Shown here: piece by piece, positions 1-11,937 of the stretch | How the letters are laid out: each line of letters begins with the position of its first letter | How positions within the stretch are numbered: the first letter of the stretch is position 1 | Assembly: GCA_947311845.1 (NCBI GenBank) | Contig: CAMZMU010000080.1 | Span: 45,880,745-45,944,744, forward strand | Direction of reading: 5' to 3' | DNA length: 64,000 nucleotides | Source of the DNA: Poa pratensis | Taxonomy: Eukaryota; Streptophyta; Magnoliopsida; Poales; Poaceae | The notes under the pieces: model-generated | Told to the model about the DNA's origin: nothing | Database searches by the model: none | What the model saw: only the letters and a program-made list of their open reading frames with translations | Made by a program: the position numbers and the translations under genes

Positions 1-257
1 ATCTCGCGGTAGCTGCAATGGCGGCCAAATGAGCGGGTGCGGCCGGAAGGGTACGGATCACTGGAGCCTTCGCCGTGCTCTTCCTGCGGACGAGCGCCAA
101 GGGTGCGGGACCGGCCCGCGGGGGCCGGAGCGGCGGCGGCCTGTTCCGCAAGCTCGTCCCGCAACACCAGCTGACGCTGCTGCTGCCTGAAGGCCCGGAG
201 GGTGGGGCGGCCACGGCCGCGATGGCCGGATCTACCAGCGCTGACAGTGGAAGCCAT
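1..257 (-). CDS. partial unrecognised frame, 5' end only
   Basis: On the minus strand an ATG at 257 opens a frame that stays open for 85 codons to the window edge. The product is Ala/Arg/Gly-rich with a basic RGRGRP-type stretch near residue 15 and a Gln/Arg-rich helix after it. A CT-rich leader lies just upstream (about 258-330), as in many grass 5' UTRs. I do not recognise the family. It could be the N-terminus of a host gene or of a retrotransposon gag, since basic RGRGRP starts occur in both. No domain is visible and the C-terminal part is outside the window. Confidence 0.3.
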   Translation of the reverse strand, partial: MASTVSAGRSGHRGRGRPTLRAFRQQQRQLVLRDELAEQAAAAPAPAGRSRTLGARPQEEHGEGSSDPYPSGRTRSFGRHCSYRE

Positions 258-599
258 GCGAGAGAGTGGAGAGAGAGGAGACCGTGCGGCGGCTAGGGTT
301 GGAAGTGAGATAGTGAGAGTGAGAGTGAAGGGCATAGTAGGTTCTTATACGCCGCGGGCTGTCGGGCTGCTTCTAATGGCAACGGAGATTACGAAATTGT
401 CCGTGTGCGATGAGCACACATCGGTAACGGACGTAAACTAACCTCCGTTGCCAACATATATTCCACTATTCACCTGTTGCCTTTGTTGTGGGCCTGCTTT
501 ACGGCCTAGTGCGGGCACGCGGGGGATGTCGCGATTCTCCGTCGCCTAACTCCTGCCGTTGCCATAGAGGGGTATCGGATGTGTCGTTCTGTACTAGTG
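258..599. other. leader/upstream DNA, no gene seen
   Basis: This stretch holds a GA-rich tract (about 260-335 on the plus strand, CT-rich on the minus strand) and then unremarkable sequence up to the LTR fragment. It may be leader and promoter of the minus-strand frame at the window edge. I see no coding signal that I trust. Confidence 0.3.
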
Positions 600-835
600 C
601 GGGCGCACGGACCCGCGGATACTCCGCCTTGTTCTCCGGGCAACGGGTGACCCTGGAAGGTCACCTGGTCCTTAGCCGCAGTGTGTCGATGTCGAACTTG
701 TCGGGTTTCCTTTGGGCAAATGAGCTGACCCATCTGCTGGTCTTGACTCCTTGCCTTGTCCATCTTCTTGGTGGGCCCTAGTGGTGGACCCACTTTGGCA
801 ACATCAGGGGAACCCCATGTTCCACTGCTGTGACA
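600..835 (-). repeat. truncated 3' LTR of the pol-less Tat-type element
   Basis: This 236-bp segment matches the last 236 bp (plus-strand view) of the full LTR at 13116-14075, with only scattered substitutions. It ends in TGACA at 835 and is followed by a purine tract on the minus strand (CCCGGGGGCTAC), the expected polypurine tract beside a 3' LTR. The remaining ~720 bp of this LTR are missing: sequence left of 600 is unrelated, so the element is truncated here and no target-site duplication can be read on this side. Confidence 0.8.
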
Positions 836-1143
836 GTAGCCCCCGGGCATGGTCCCAGCGGCTCTTGCTTCAACTGTTGCTGGGGCTATGGCCAAAGAGT
901 TGGCCAAAGTGGGTACCCGGCGACTTGTCTTGTCTGATTTGCCGGAGGCTTGCCGGGGTGAAGTAGAGACGAGCCCCCGAGTCTTCTTGGACTTGGTCAT
1001 GGCGAACGTTGCGGTTCGCACGGACGGCCAACGTCTATCTTGAATCCAACGGAAGGGAGCGCTCGAAGCGGAACGTCCCCTCGATCTCCGCGCCGGTCGG
1101 AGTAATGGGGCTGCAACGTGACGCGTGGGATGCCTTATAAGCC

Positions 1144-4100
1144 ATGCCTCGCATCACTGTAGCCGTTACTCTCCCCAATTCTTCGAAATCCCCAAATCAC
1201 CGCCACCGGAATCCGACTCTTCTTCTTCGCCGAGCATCGCCCTCCTTCTCCGGCCGCCCGGACGTCTTCCGGGATATCCACTCCTCGGCGCCTAAGCGAG
1301 AGAGGGGAGGAGTGCGAAAGGTGAAGCAATTTGTAGCAGAGAAGGCGGCGATTGAAGCTTCTCACGCCGCCGTCGCCCCTCCTTCGATGAGGGTGACCCA
1401 AGCCGTGTTTTCTCCAAGCGCGTACGCGGATGAGAGGAAGGTGGGCCACGCCCGCCGTGCAGTGGCCTCGGAGTTCCATGGTGGTGAAGAAGTGAGAATC
1501 CGTCCCAGAGGAGGTCCTCAGAAGGAAGGTGAAGTGGTCACCTTCCACAATTTCTCGGTAATGGGACTGCTGCCCCCTTTCTCGCTGTTTTTCATCGCCG
1601 TCCTGGAGGCGTTCGGACTGCATATGCTTCATTTGCACCCAAATGCGGTGTTGATATTGGCCTCCTTTGCCTATGTGTGCGAGGCATTCATTGGGGTGAC
1701 GCCCTCGGTGGCCTTGCTCCGCCATTTTTTCATTCCCCACCTGGGAAGGTCGAAGTGGATAGCTGGCGGAGTTACCTTTCGCCTCAGGAAGTCGTCGGCG
1801 CATCAGTATCCAAGTGTGAAACTTAACCCGGACTGGGGAGAGTGGAGGCACAGTTGGTACTTCATTTCAGTGGGAGACTTCAATCCCCACCTCCTGACGC
1901 CATCATTCCCTGCCGAGCGTCTGAACAACTCCAAAGATAGAAGCTCCCAAGGTCTGGCCCTCGCGCAATTGTGGGTGACTTCATCCGGAGAGGGATCACC
2001 CCGCTGCAGCGCAGGTCCCAGCCGTTGTGGAAGGTTCAGCCGAGGATTGGATTCCTCTTGCAGTGGAAAGAATGGTCGAGCCAGATGCTCTTCTTGCTCC
2101 CAGGTGTTCCACATCATCTTCCGCCAAAAGTCCTTCCCCTCTTTAAAGGCTCAAGTGATACGGGTGCCCGGGTTCCCATGCCGGAATGTAATGCGTTTGG
2201 GATCTTTGGCACCGAATTCCTGGATCCTCTTCCTGTCCCTGAGCAGAAAGTTGCTCTGGGACGAGGGTCCTCTGCAGCCGCTGACTTGCTTTGCGGGGAC
2301 GTTTCCCCGGAGGAGCCAGGTCCATCTGACGACGAAGCTAAGGAAGAACTCGCCTCGGGTGAGCCTGCCGGGTGCGCGGACCTTGCGTCTCCCCAAGAGG
2401 TGAGGGAGGTCCTAGCGAGGGATGAGGGTGCCATGGTGGAACTGCTCCCGGAGCAGCCAGTGCACCCAAACCCGCACGAGGAGCTAGAGTCGGAAGATGA
2501 CTCTGAAGCCCTTCCTCCTCCGCTCCTAGTTGACAAAGGAGCCGAGGATAGCTTGTCGTTGCCGAACCTTTCCGATGCTTGGGCGGAGAGAAGCTGGAGC
2601 GTCCCGGAGCCAAGCGGACTCGAGGGTAAGTCAGATTCCTTTTGACCCCCAGTTGCGAACCTTTGCTTGAGGTTCCAGTGACGTGATGCCTTGTTTTTCT
2701 CGCAGGTCTCCCGAACCCGAAAGTTCCAGGAAGTGCCGCCGGGTCGAAGACGACGTTGAAGCGGGAGAAACCGCGGAAAGCTCCGCTATGAACGTGGAGG
2801 AGCCCTCGGCTCCTGCCGGAGTCCTCTTCGATGCTCCGTCTTTGCAGCGTGGCACCCAGGAGTCAGGAGTGATGGTGGTGTGGACACCCCTTCCCCGGGT
2901 TCGAGGACCGACCCACCCGACGGAAGTGCCGGCGGTTTCCTTGTTATCTCCGGGTAAGCTCTTCCGAAGTTCGCGGTGTTGTTTTTCCGTGGCCGCGGCG
3001 TGGCCCCTGAAAACTTACTTGCCGTTATTGGTGCAGATCATGAGGCGGCGGAATCTCTCAGGAGCAGGCTTGACGTGGAGCCCCCAGAATTCCGCCAAGA
3101 GTGCGGGACCGAAACCGGTCAGTTCTCGTGTGGCACCGTCGTGTTGAAGCCAGCGGGTACTTCCCTCCTCCCGAGGGGAAGCACGCGGGCGACTGGCTTC
3201 TCAAAGGCGTTCTCCAGCGCCGAAGAGTTTCTTGCCTTTGCTCGTGCCGAGGTTGAGAAGCAAACGGCGGTTGACTCCGATCACGGGGAGAACTCACATG
3301 CTCGAGAGATGAGGCTAGCTGAGGACGAGGAGATACTCAATGCTCGTGAGCTTAGAATAGCTCGTGAAGAGGAAGAGCTGCAGCAGCGTCTTTACGACCT
3401 CGAGGAGCAGGAACAAGCCCACCTCGAAGCCTTGGAATAGTTCCAACTGAGAGCATTCCAAGATGAGGACCGCCTGGAACAAGGGATGGAGAACGCGGCG
3501 GGGTGGACCCGCCGCGAAGTTGAGCTGGAGAACGCAGAGGCCTTACGGGCCAAGGACGAAATCATCAACTCCCAAGATAGGCGTCTCAGGAGATTAGCCG
3601 GGGATCTTGAATATGAGCGAAAACGTCTCAGGCAAGCGAGGCTGGACTTCCAGAGAGCCCGTGACGAGAAGGATGAGCTGAGGCGGCAGGTAGAATCCAG
3701 CGCCAACACCGTTGCTGTGCAGCGGGAGGCCTTCGCCCGTGCCGGGGAAGACCGAGAAGCCGCGCTTGCTGGTCGTGCCGAGTTGGAGAAGCAGATCCAG
3801 CGCTTGAAGGAGGCGTTGGCATTCAGGGACGAAGCCGCCGCTCGGGCGAGCGCTACCCGGAAGGCTGAGGCTTAGGAACTGGCCACCTGTCGCAAAGCGA
3901 TGGAAGCGTCCAAGTCACATGCGCAAATTGTCTGGGACCAGCACGAGAAGATGTCTAACCAGCTCAAAGCGGTGCAAGCCGAGCTGGAGGAGACCAAGGC
4001 GGCACTTGAGAAGGAAAAACATCAGTTCAGGCTTCATCGGCGCGAGGATTACAACGTCTTGCTCGAGATGCACACATGGTCTTTGAAGATCGTGAAGGAG

Positions 4101-4424
4101 TTCACAGATCTGGGGGTGACTTCTCCACCCACCCTCAAGGCTGATCATTCTCCCACTTTTGTGCACTATCCCGCGTTCCTGGAGTACGTGGCGACGCTTG
4201 TGGGCGGCATCCGGGAGCGAGCGAGCAGAGCCCTTCGCCCGGCAGGAGAGCAGGTGATCCGGCAGGCAATCACCCGAGTTGTCGTGGCTCTCCATCAGCG
4301 ACATCCGCAGCTTTCACTGTTGTCCGAGCTGGAGAGAATGGAGCCCGAGATGCCATCTCCTCCAAACGTCGCCTGCCAGGTGGACGAGATCCTGGGGCGC
4401 TTTTCCCGTGGGGACGACCCGTGA
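1144..4424 (+). pseudogene. antisense element gene: Transposase_28-like domain plus coiled coil
   Basis: Plus-strand gene lying antisense to its host retrotransposon. From the ATG at 1144 the first part (to about codon 260) holds the compact hydrophobic region seen in plant 'putative gypsy type transposon' proteins (PF04195): around 1560-1770 an LLPPFSLFF, then PNAVLIL, then an aromatic F-x-P-HLG segment. The frame shifts near 1960; the matching next segment is open from 1971. GT-AG introns are probable at 2626-2705 and 2954-3036. From about 3290 to 4080 the product is a long Glu/Arg/Lys/Gln-rich coiled coil, interrupted by in-frame stops near 3440 and 3873. The last part (3900-4424) is a conserved-looking globular end. 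Function is unknown. These genes accompany Tat elements and are not needed for integration as far as is known. Frameshift and stops make this copy a pseudogene. Confidence 0.7.
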
Positions 4425-4839
4425 GCCTGCGAGGACCTGAAAAGGACAGGACATTACTAAAGGCCATGAACCATGCTTTTGCAACTGTATCGCCGAAAGG
4501 CTTATGAACTTGTACTTTGAATGTAAATAACCTTTTCCCAAATCACATGAGTTTTATTGCACTCGTGGGGGCTTAACGCTCTCGGGAAGGATCCAAGGGC
4601 GCGAGCGCTAACCAGCCGTGAGCAAACAGACTGATCTGAAGTGCTGACACAGGGCGCAACCCCCCCAAGGACCCACCGGTCTTGACCGCACGGACCTCAG
4701 CCCATGACTCCACTGCTAGAGGGAAACTAACAGTGTTATCGCGAAGGCGCTGCCCCAAGATAACGCCCGCTTTCGCTTTAGCCAAAGTGCATAAAACTGA
4801 CGCAACCAGGAAAAGGCCCGCGTGAATGTGTTTATACTT
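4425..4839. other. non-coding spacer between antisense gene and gag remnant
   Basis: No convincing frame. The first 130 bp are AT-rich and could be the 3' UTR of the antisense gene (TATGAACTTGTACTTTG then AATAACC). In a full Tat element this position would contain pol, so a pol-sized deletion lies here or next to it. Confidence 0.4.
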
Positions 4840-5795
4840 AGCTCGCAATTGGCTTCTTTTGGTATATTTTGGCAATTACTTCATCGCGCTGCCGCCGTAG
4901 CGGGTCTTCTATGCCGCTTTTCAGACATAATTCTGCCCTGTCCAGCAATTCTTGGCGGGAACAGGGCTTCCGTGCCGAAATACCCAATTGCCCAGTAAAC
5001 CCTTGCGGGGACTGGTCCTTGCATGCCGTCTGAAGGCACAACTGGCTGGCTGGCGCCGGTCCGGAGACCCCGGAGGCCACCCTTCTGGTGATCCGGCAAC
5101 TGGCTGGCATGATGACAAAGCCGGTCCGGAGACCCTTGTGCTGCGAAACCCGGAGGCCACCCTTCTGGTGATCCGGCACTGGCTGGCATGATGACAATGC
5201 CGGTCTGGAGACCTTTGTGCTGCTCATTCCTGAGGCCTGGAGGCTAACCACCTTGCGATCCAGTACTTCTGGGGAGGTCCACTTGGTCCTGGGTGTATCG
5301 TCACGATATGACCCGGGAGGTCCCATTCTCTTTCAGCGGGATTGCTGCAGACGAAAGTTTGATCCCAGCTGGCGGCAGTTAATTTTTGACAGTCTTGTGT
5401 CCGTTGGGCCGGGCAAAATCTTCATGCCCCTCAGTTTGAGTAGAGGTATTAGCGAAAGTCCTAAAAGACTTCCCTTTCTGCGGTGCTCCGGGATTGGCCT
5501 TGGCTTTCTTTGATTTCCTGGTGAGGGGGCAATCTCTGCAGATATGTCCTGGTTTGCCGCATGCATAACACTCCCATTCTTCTGTCTTAGTTGAATATCG
5601 TTGAACTGGCGGCATTCTTCAAGGCTGTGCCTATCAGATCTGTGGTACATACACCATACTCCGGGATGGCGGTCCTTGCCCAGAGGAATCTTGATCTCTT
5701 GGGGCACATAAATGAGGGGATCTTCAAGGGGAGGTTCGTCCTTCGTGCTCTGGTTTGGATCCTCGCCTTTCGGAGGTTGCACTGCAGGTGGTACG
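4840..5795 (-). pseudogene. gag C-terminal fragment with CCHC zinc knuckle
   Basis: Minus-strand remnant of a Ty3/gypsy gag. From the left edge of the inserted Athila element it reads through a Pro-rich part and a Cys/His segment (CMYHRSDRHSLEEC). A one-base frame shift near 5585 then leads into a CCHC zinc knuckle, C-Y-A-C-G-K-P-G-H-I-C-R-D-C, followed by a basic tail. The zinc knuckle binds element RNA for packaging. Its N-terminal half is on the other side of the Athila insertion (12686-12965). Downstream the frame degenerates into tandem repeats (5055-5245), and the protease and RT that normally follow are absent. Confidence 0.7.
5055..5245. repeat. 79-bp tandem repeat in the gag remnant
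   Basis: Units start GCCGGTC at 5055, 5120 and 5199. The first is shortened by about 14 bp, the second is a full 79 bp, and the third fades after about 45 bp. They share the core CCGGAGGCCACCCTTCTGG. They lie in the decayed 3' part of gag where pol would begin. Confidence 0.75.
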
Positions 5796-7530
5796 TGATG
5801 CATGTAAAATGCGTACATGAACTTTACATTTTATTCCATGTTATTTGCATCATATAAGGGTTATATTCATGATTTATATTGAGTTTTGGGGATAATTAAC
5901 AACTTCCCCATTTTTTTGGAATTAACCCTGCGCTGTCAGAAAACCCCTTTTTCTATATTTGATGTTTCAGGGACCCAAACGACGTCCAAATGACCTGAGA
6001 TTTTACGGGGATCACTTTTTTTTGGAAGGAACGAAACGTAGGCGCAAAGGAATCGAAGAAACGGAGACCGGAAGGCCGAAAGGGGTGGGCCCACGCGGCC
6101 AGATTCCCTGACCGCGTGGGACCCACCAAACTGGCCCTCGAGCCTCCGCTGCCGTTGATCTTTCTTCCCGAAGCTTCGTCTTGACCTAAAAACGGCTATA
6201 TATAGACCCCCCAGGGCTTTCGCGAAAGAGAGCGCCGCCGAAACACAGAAACCACGAAACAGAGACCTGGAGCTAAAGATTGGAGGGGGAAAACTCCGGC
6301 ACCATGATGAAGAGGGAGTAGTCCACCCCTGGACTATGGGTTTGTGGAAATAACTTATGTATCTCTCCTCTCTATGAGCTTCACTAATTAGTACAGTATG
6401 AGCTGCTGAACATGATTACGGTCATCTATGTAATTCCTTTGTGGTGGATCTTTATTATGAGTTAATACATGTTTGAGATTGCAATGGTTTTGTTTCAGTT
6501 ATGAAAGTAGATGCATATTATGTACCCCATTCTTATTTACTTGTCATGATCAAGCATGTTTATGAGAGCATGTGAGGGGGAACGTGTGCATTAGTTGGAG
6601 TAACGGGGGTGGCTAGTGCAGTGAACGTGAGAGAAAGTTCTGCGATCCACTTGGGTTTTCTACCTTACTTTGTTGCCTCACTAGGGATAAACAAAAATAC
6701 CATGCTACCGGAGAGTGGATGTGACCTTGGCCACTACCTCCATGACTAGATCTAGCATGTTCTTATTTTAACTTCATGTCATTGAACTTATTGCTATGCT
6801 CTGATTTATCTTAATTACTAAGGTGTTATGATTTAGTTCGCATCTTGGTGGAGCATAAGAGAGAGAACAACTTATACTTGAGATCTCTATGTTAGGACGT
6901 GATGCCCATATTATTAATAACTTGTCAAACCATGTCTTGCCATCTTACATGTTAATTTTAGTGTTCCATTGTCTACCACGTTATCAAGAGAGAGTGCATT
7001 TGTGAAACCATGAACCCCGGTCCATTTTTAATCATAAGAAACACCTTTCCAACACTTTTATCACCACTTTTGTTTGCTGCCATTATTAAATCCGAAAATA
7101 CAAAAACACTTTTACATCTTGCATTCATCATAAAAAACCCAAAAATATCATTTATCATTACTACCATCATCCTTGCATATTTATTTTACCATCATTGCAT
7201 ATTTACTACTGTTTGCATATTTATTTTATTATCATTCTCACACCTTGTGCTTGACAACCACTTGGTGAGGTTGAGGGCACAAAACAATTTATTTTGTTGC
7301 AGGTTCTCAAGAGAAGGATAAGGAGATAACACCTGAAATACTGGTTCCCCGAGAGTTCGATATTAAACCCTCGAGTCACCCCTCGTGGGGAAAACTGTCT
7401 TCCACTACTACATACACTCTGCACTTGGAGTCTCAACCTAACCCATTTACTTTTCACGCAGGTAACCACACGAAGGGCCGTCAAGACGTTTTCTGGCGCC
7501 GTTGTGGGGTAACTACGTGAAGGGCCATCA
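5796..7530 (+). repeat. 5' LTR of the Athila-lineage element
   Basis: This 1735-bp LTR starts TGATGCATGTAAAATGCG and ends GGGCCATCA. The ends are fixed by comparison with the solo LTR at 49004-50795 (opposite strand), whose own ends are fixed by a target duplication. A core promoter-like TATATATAGACC lies near 6196. Compared with the 3' LTR copy it lacks about 64 bp near 6300 (after AAAACTCCGGC). Confidence 0.9.
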
Positions 7531-7540
7531 AGACGTTTTC

Positions 7541-7560
7541 TGGCGCCGTTGCCGGGGAAC
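7541..7560 (+). other. primer binding site, Athila-type
   Basis: TGGCGCCGTTGCCGGGGAAC lies 10 bp after the LTR end. This is the usual primer binding site motif of plant Athila and Tat elements, generally assigned to the 3' end of a tRNA-Asp. A partial, mutated echo (TGGCGCCGTTGTGGGG) lies inside the LTR at about 7494. Confidence 0.85.
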
Positions 7561-7853
7561 CATAGCTGAAAGGTTTATCCAAGGATCACTCACATCAAGT
7601 CAACTTCATCACCAACTTGTGTAACAACCTAAGCTTGGGGAGTTGCACCTACGTGAGCATCATCTTATCCATCTTTACCTACAATCATTTTATTTTGTTT
7701 TGTTCTTGTCTTGCATATCATCTTTATATTTCGGTTTGCATATTTATATTCAGTTTTGCATTTTTGTGTTGCATTTGTTATTTCGAGTTGCATTAGTGTC
7801 ATTTTACTTTCAGTTTTGCATAAAAAATTAAAAACACATAAAAACTTGTTAAA

Positions 7854-9160
7854 ATGGGAGATAGAACTAAATTGTGTGACTACACAAACACTCCTAATGA
7901 TCAATTTATTGCTAAGCCTATCACCACACCTGAGATTACTGCTGAGAGCTATGAAGTTAGTCCTAGTTTGTTAAACTTGATAACTAGGGAACAATTTGGT
8001 GGTAGTGCTGTTGAGGATGCCTCTATGCATCTTCATGATTTTATTGAAATCTGTGACATGCAAAAGTTTAAAAATGTTGAAAGTAATGTCTTAAAACTGA
8101 AGTTATTTCCTTTCTCACTTAGAGGAAAAGCTAAAGAGTGGCTACATTCATTACCTACTGGTAGTATTAATTCTTGGGATGATTTAAAAGAAGCTTTCAT
8201 TAAGAAATATTATCCCCCTGTTAAAATACTGCAAAATAGAAACAATATCCTCTCTTTTAGGCAAAATGAAAATGAACATGTTGCCATGGCTTGGGATAGG
8301 ATTAAACTCATGCTTAGAACTTGTCCATCACATGGGGTTAATGAATGGACCATTTTACACTCTTTTTACAATGGTCTAAATTACATGTCTAGAAATATAC
8401 TTGATTCAGCTGCTGGAGGTGCTTTCATGGGAAAAACTGTTTAGAAGCTAAGAACATTTTGGAAAGTATCTTGCAAAATTATAGTCAATGGCATACTGAT
8501 AGAGCACCTAGTTCATCTAAGAAAGTGAACTCTATAGAAGAAACAAATGATTTGTCATCTAAAATGGACACCATTCTTGCTTTTATTAATAAACAAAATT
8601 TTGAAAATATGCCTTTGCAAGAACTAGTTGGTAATAATCCTGAAAATGTTGATGTCAACTTCATTAGGAACTATGGTAATAATGGGTATGGTAACAACAA
8701 TTATAACTCTTATAATAAGCCCCCATATGTTCCAAACAAATATACCACTAGTAGTAATGTTTCTAGTGATTTGGAAAACACCATTAGATCATTTATATCT
8801 ACTCAAAAGGAGTTCATATCCAAATTCGAAAAACATGATATTTTGTTTGAAAGAGTAGATCAACTCACTAAGGAAGTTTCCTCATTAAAGAACATCATTA
8901 TATCTCAAAAAGAGAAAAAAGTTGAGGAAGTTAAAATGCTTAGTGAAGTTAAGGAACCATTTGTTGATTTAGAGAAGTGTAGCTTGCATGAATTAATTTC
9001 TATCTTACAAAAATTTGCAAGTGATCCTTCTGTTAATATTAACCAAGCTGGTTTTGGTTCCTATATTGCTAATCATGTCTTAAAAGAAAAGATTGCTAGG
9101 TACAATCAAGAAGCTATGATACCACCTAAGCTTGGGGATATATGGATCCCTAAGTACTAG
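7854..9160 (+). pseudogene. gag: Athila gag, broken by one frameshift
   Basis: The ATG at 7854 opens a typical Athila/Retrotrans_gag (PF03732) capsid protein: a short polar N-terminus, then the conserved block with EDASMHLHDFIEIC, LKLKLFPFSLRGKAKEW, LPTGSINSWDDL, and an FYNGL motif near residue 170. Frame 1 stops at 8444 in what should be a continuous helix. The next frame (from about 8445) continues the same protein to 9160, so one base is lost near 8441. The second part has an Asn/Gly/Tyr-rich linker (about 8670-8740) and a coiled region. The product would form the virus-like particle in the cytoplasm. No zinc knuckle is seen, as is common for Athila gag. Confidence 0.85.
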
Positions 9161-9570
9161 TAACCATTGGAAAAGAGACACACCATGCCATTTTAGATCT
9201 AGGATCTAGTGTCTCTATATTATCTAAAGAACTATATGAAGTCCTTGAACTTAAAAATATTGAGAAATGCTCTATTGAACTTGCACTTGCTGATGATTCC
9301 ATTAGACATGCTCTAGGAAAAGTAAGTGATGTTATGGTAGAGTTACACATGACTTTTGTGCCTGTTGATTTTCTAATCATGGACATGGGGAATAAAACCT
9401 CTAGTCCTATTATTTTGGGAAGACCTTTTCTTCGTACTACAGGTGCCATTATTGATTCAAAGGAAGGGAATGTGAAGTTTCAGTTTCCACACAAGAAGAG
9501 CATGGAACACTTCCCAAGGAAGAGGGACACACCAAGGTTCAAGCTCCCTCATGAGCTACGTCCCCTTTGA
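9161..9570 (+). pseudogene. Athila retropepsin-like protease domain
   Basis: This frame continues gag in a different phase after two stops at 9158-9163. It has the aspartic protease pattern of plant Ty3/gypsy elements: TIGKETHHAILDLGSSVS with the catalytic Asp in D-L-G-S-S, then an LADDS strand about 45 residues later, the flap-region VPVDFLIMD, and the C-terminal signature IILGRPFLRT followed by AIID. The protease would cleave the gag polyprotein. It ends at a TGA at 9568, and nothing resembling reverse transcriptase follows. The protein end plus the GGGAGGCAACCCG motif after it are familiar from Triticeae Athila elements. Confidence 0.8.
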
Positions 9571-11937
9571 TTATCAAGTAAGTAAGCCTAGCTATATGGC
9601 TATAAAGAAAGCGCTTTACGGGAGGCAACCCGGTTGTTTTTGTTTGAGATTTTCTTTGAGTCCTCTTGCTGTAACAAGAGAGTAGTTTGTTAGTTTTGTT
9701 TCTGGGATTTTTAATAAAGAACCAAGTTTTACCTATTTTGGGTTTGAAAAGTTGCTATTCATTTTCGGAGAGTTTTCTGCCTGCACGAAGTCTGTGCACG
9801 GTTTGATTTTTCATTTTTTATCTGTAACTCCGATTGAGCTGTAATTTGAACTGTAGCTTCAACTTTTCATCCTCTGTATACGTGATTTTTTCAGATTTTT
9901 CTGACGAGTTTAAGTAGGGTAGAAAAATGCGTTTTGCTGCTGCTGTTTTTCTGGACAGATTCTGTCTTGATATTGTTTGATGCATTCTTTGAGCTTTTTG
10001 CTTGAATCTTTTTGATTCAATTGAGTTTATGAGTAGGCATACAACATTATATACTCTCTGGACATTCATATGAATTTTTGCCTAAGGATTTTATGCAGCA
10101 AGGAACCTATTTGTTTATCACTACTAATATCACCCCACAGAAAAGAAATGGGAGAAACGGTGTTTTGAAGTTTTTTCACAGGGATTAGAGGAGCTGCACC
10201 AAGAGCTATCCAAGGATGGTGAAGACCATAAGCTTGGGGATGTCAAGACAACACACTCTCGGTTTGCACACGTCTAACTTCTGTTTTTCGATCAAAGCAC
10301 TTTATCGTATAAACTTGGAGCGTCTGTTTTTTTTGCTTTTGTTATTTCGGTTTGTTAATAAGACCACCACTATCATTTATATATGAGAGAGCTACTGGAA
10401 GTTTGGGTTGAATTATGTTGGATGCTATTAAATATATTGGGATAGGGATGTTTGAGTTGATTTTAAAAGATACATATAGTTGCATAATTCATGTGCTTTG
10501 AATGAATGTTAATTTGCAAGTGTGTTGTCAAGAGCTATCTTTTACCATGTTTAGATGTTGAATTTTAACTTTACTTGGTTTAACATGGATTGATTAGTTC
10601 TATGGACACTTATGCATGCATTTAGATGGTCAACTTTCTCCCTATTGCTAGCCCAAAAATTACAACAAGTAAAAAGCTTGTTTCCCAACACCTTCAACCA
10701 AAGTTTTTCCAGTGAGTCCACCATATCTACCTATTAGCTTTATGCTATTCCAAGTATGTTTATCATGTTATATTGTGTTATCTACATTTCTGAATTTAAA
10801 TGCTTATGTTATTGATTGTCATGGGAAAAATTGGTTAAAAGCTCTCACGAACTTGATGCACAATTTACTTTTATTGCATTTAATAAGCATGAACCATTGT
10901 GATTAAAATTATGAAGTTGTGGGCTTGACAATTGTTTTGGTTGGGAGTTAGCCCATATGTGCTGTCACATGGCAAGCTTTCAACATTGCACTTATTTATA
11001 TTTAGTTGATGTCATGTACTTTTGTTTATGGATGCCTATCATGGGTGAAATGAATGTGGATACTTAGTAAGTTCAAAGAGTTTGTATAAATGGTTAGAGA
11101 AATGCCTGGGCCGCTAATCTAAGCCATGCATCATTCATGGTGGAAATTTACAGCATAACCATAATGTTCATTCAGTGATGCACCTCATAATAAAAAGCTA
11201 TACCCATAGTAAATAAAAGAGTGCTGAGATTGTTCATTGTCTGTTTGTCTTGTTGTTTTGACATGGGCTTGTTCATGTCAAGGGGCAAGAGGTACCCCAG
11301 TGCAGTTCTTGATGATACTATTATTACTTGCAATGACCTTTATTTGAATTTACTTTGTGGACCAAAGTGAGTAACACATGGTGTAGGTACTTGTATTCAA
11401 GGGACATGAGACATTCAACCAATACATTGTCAAGCACACCACTCATATTTGCTTTCACTTTAAACATTAATCATTCAAGATGCTATGATAGGGGTAATGA
11501 GAGCTCCACACCAATGACTACCACATTGCAAGCATTAACTTAAGTAGAAGTGTTTGGAAGTTAGATGAAACTTATTCATGCTTTACCTCTACTTATTTAT
11601 CTATCCAAAGTGTCCACCTTTTATATTCAGTTTTCATAAGAAGTACTCTATGACCACCATAGGATGTTTTTACTTTTCATTATGCATACATTTGGTCCAT
11701 AGTACTTTCTTCTATATTACACTTTGTGAATTTATCATTGAACATCTTTACATTGAGTATTTGATATCACTTCATAATTTATCTTGCATATTGTTATTCC
11801 TTTGAAGAATGAATCATTTGACTCTATGTAGCAATAGTAATCACCTTTGATATCCATTGATAGTATTAAAATGCAAAGTCCATGTTAGTTTTATCACCTT
11901 CATACTCGGGACGAGCATGGGTTAAGCTTGGGGATGT
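9571..11937 (+). other. long non-coding 3' region of the Athila element
   Basis: AT-rich, without a frame of note. It starts with the conserved AAAGCGCTTTACGGGAGGC-like motif and ends with a short polypurine tract (AAGCTTGGGGATGT) before the 3' LTR. In complete Athila elements the pol gene and a long untranslated or env-like part occupy this interval. Confidence 0.6.

Noticed and set aside
1135..1851. Long minus-strand frame of 238 codons opposite the antisense gene
   Set aside because: It is a composition shadow of the plus-strand gene at 1144-4424, in a GC-rich region, with no domain pattern.
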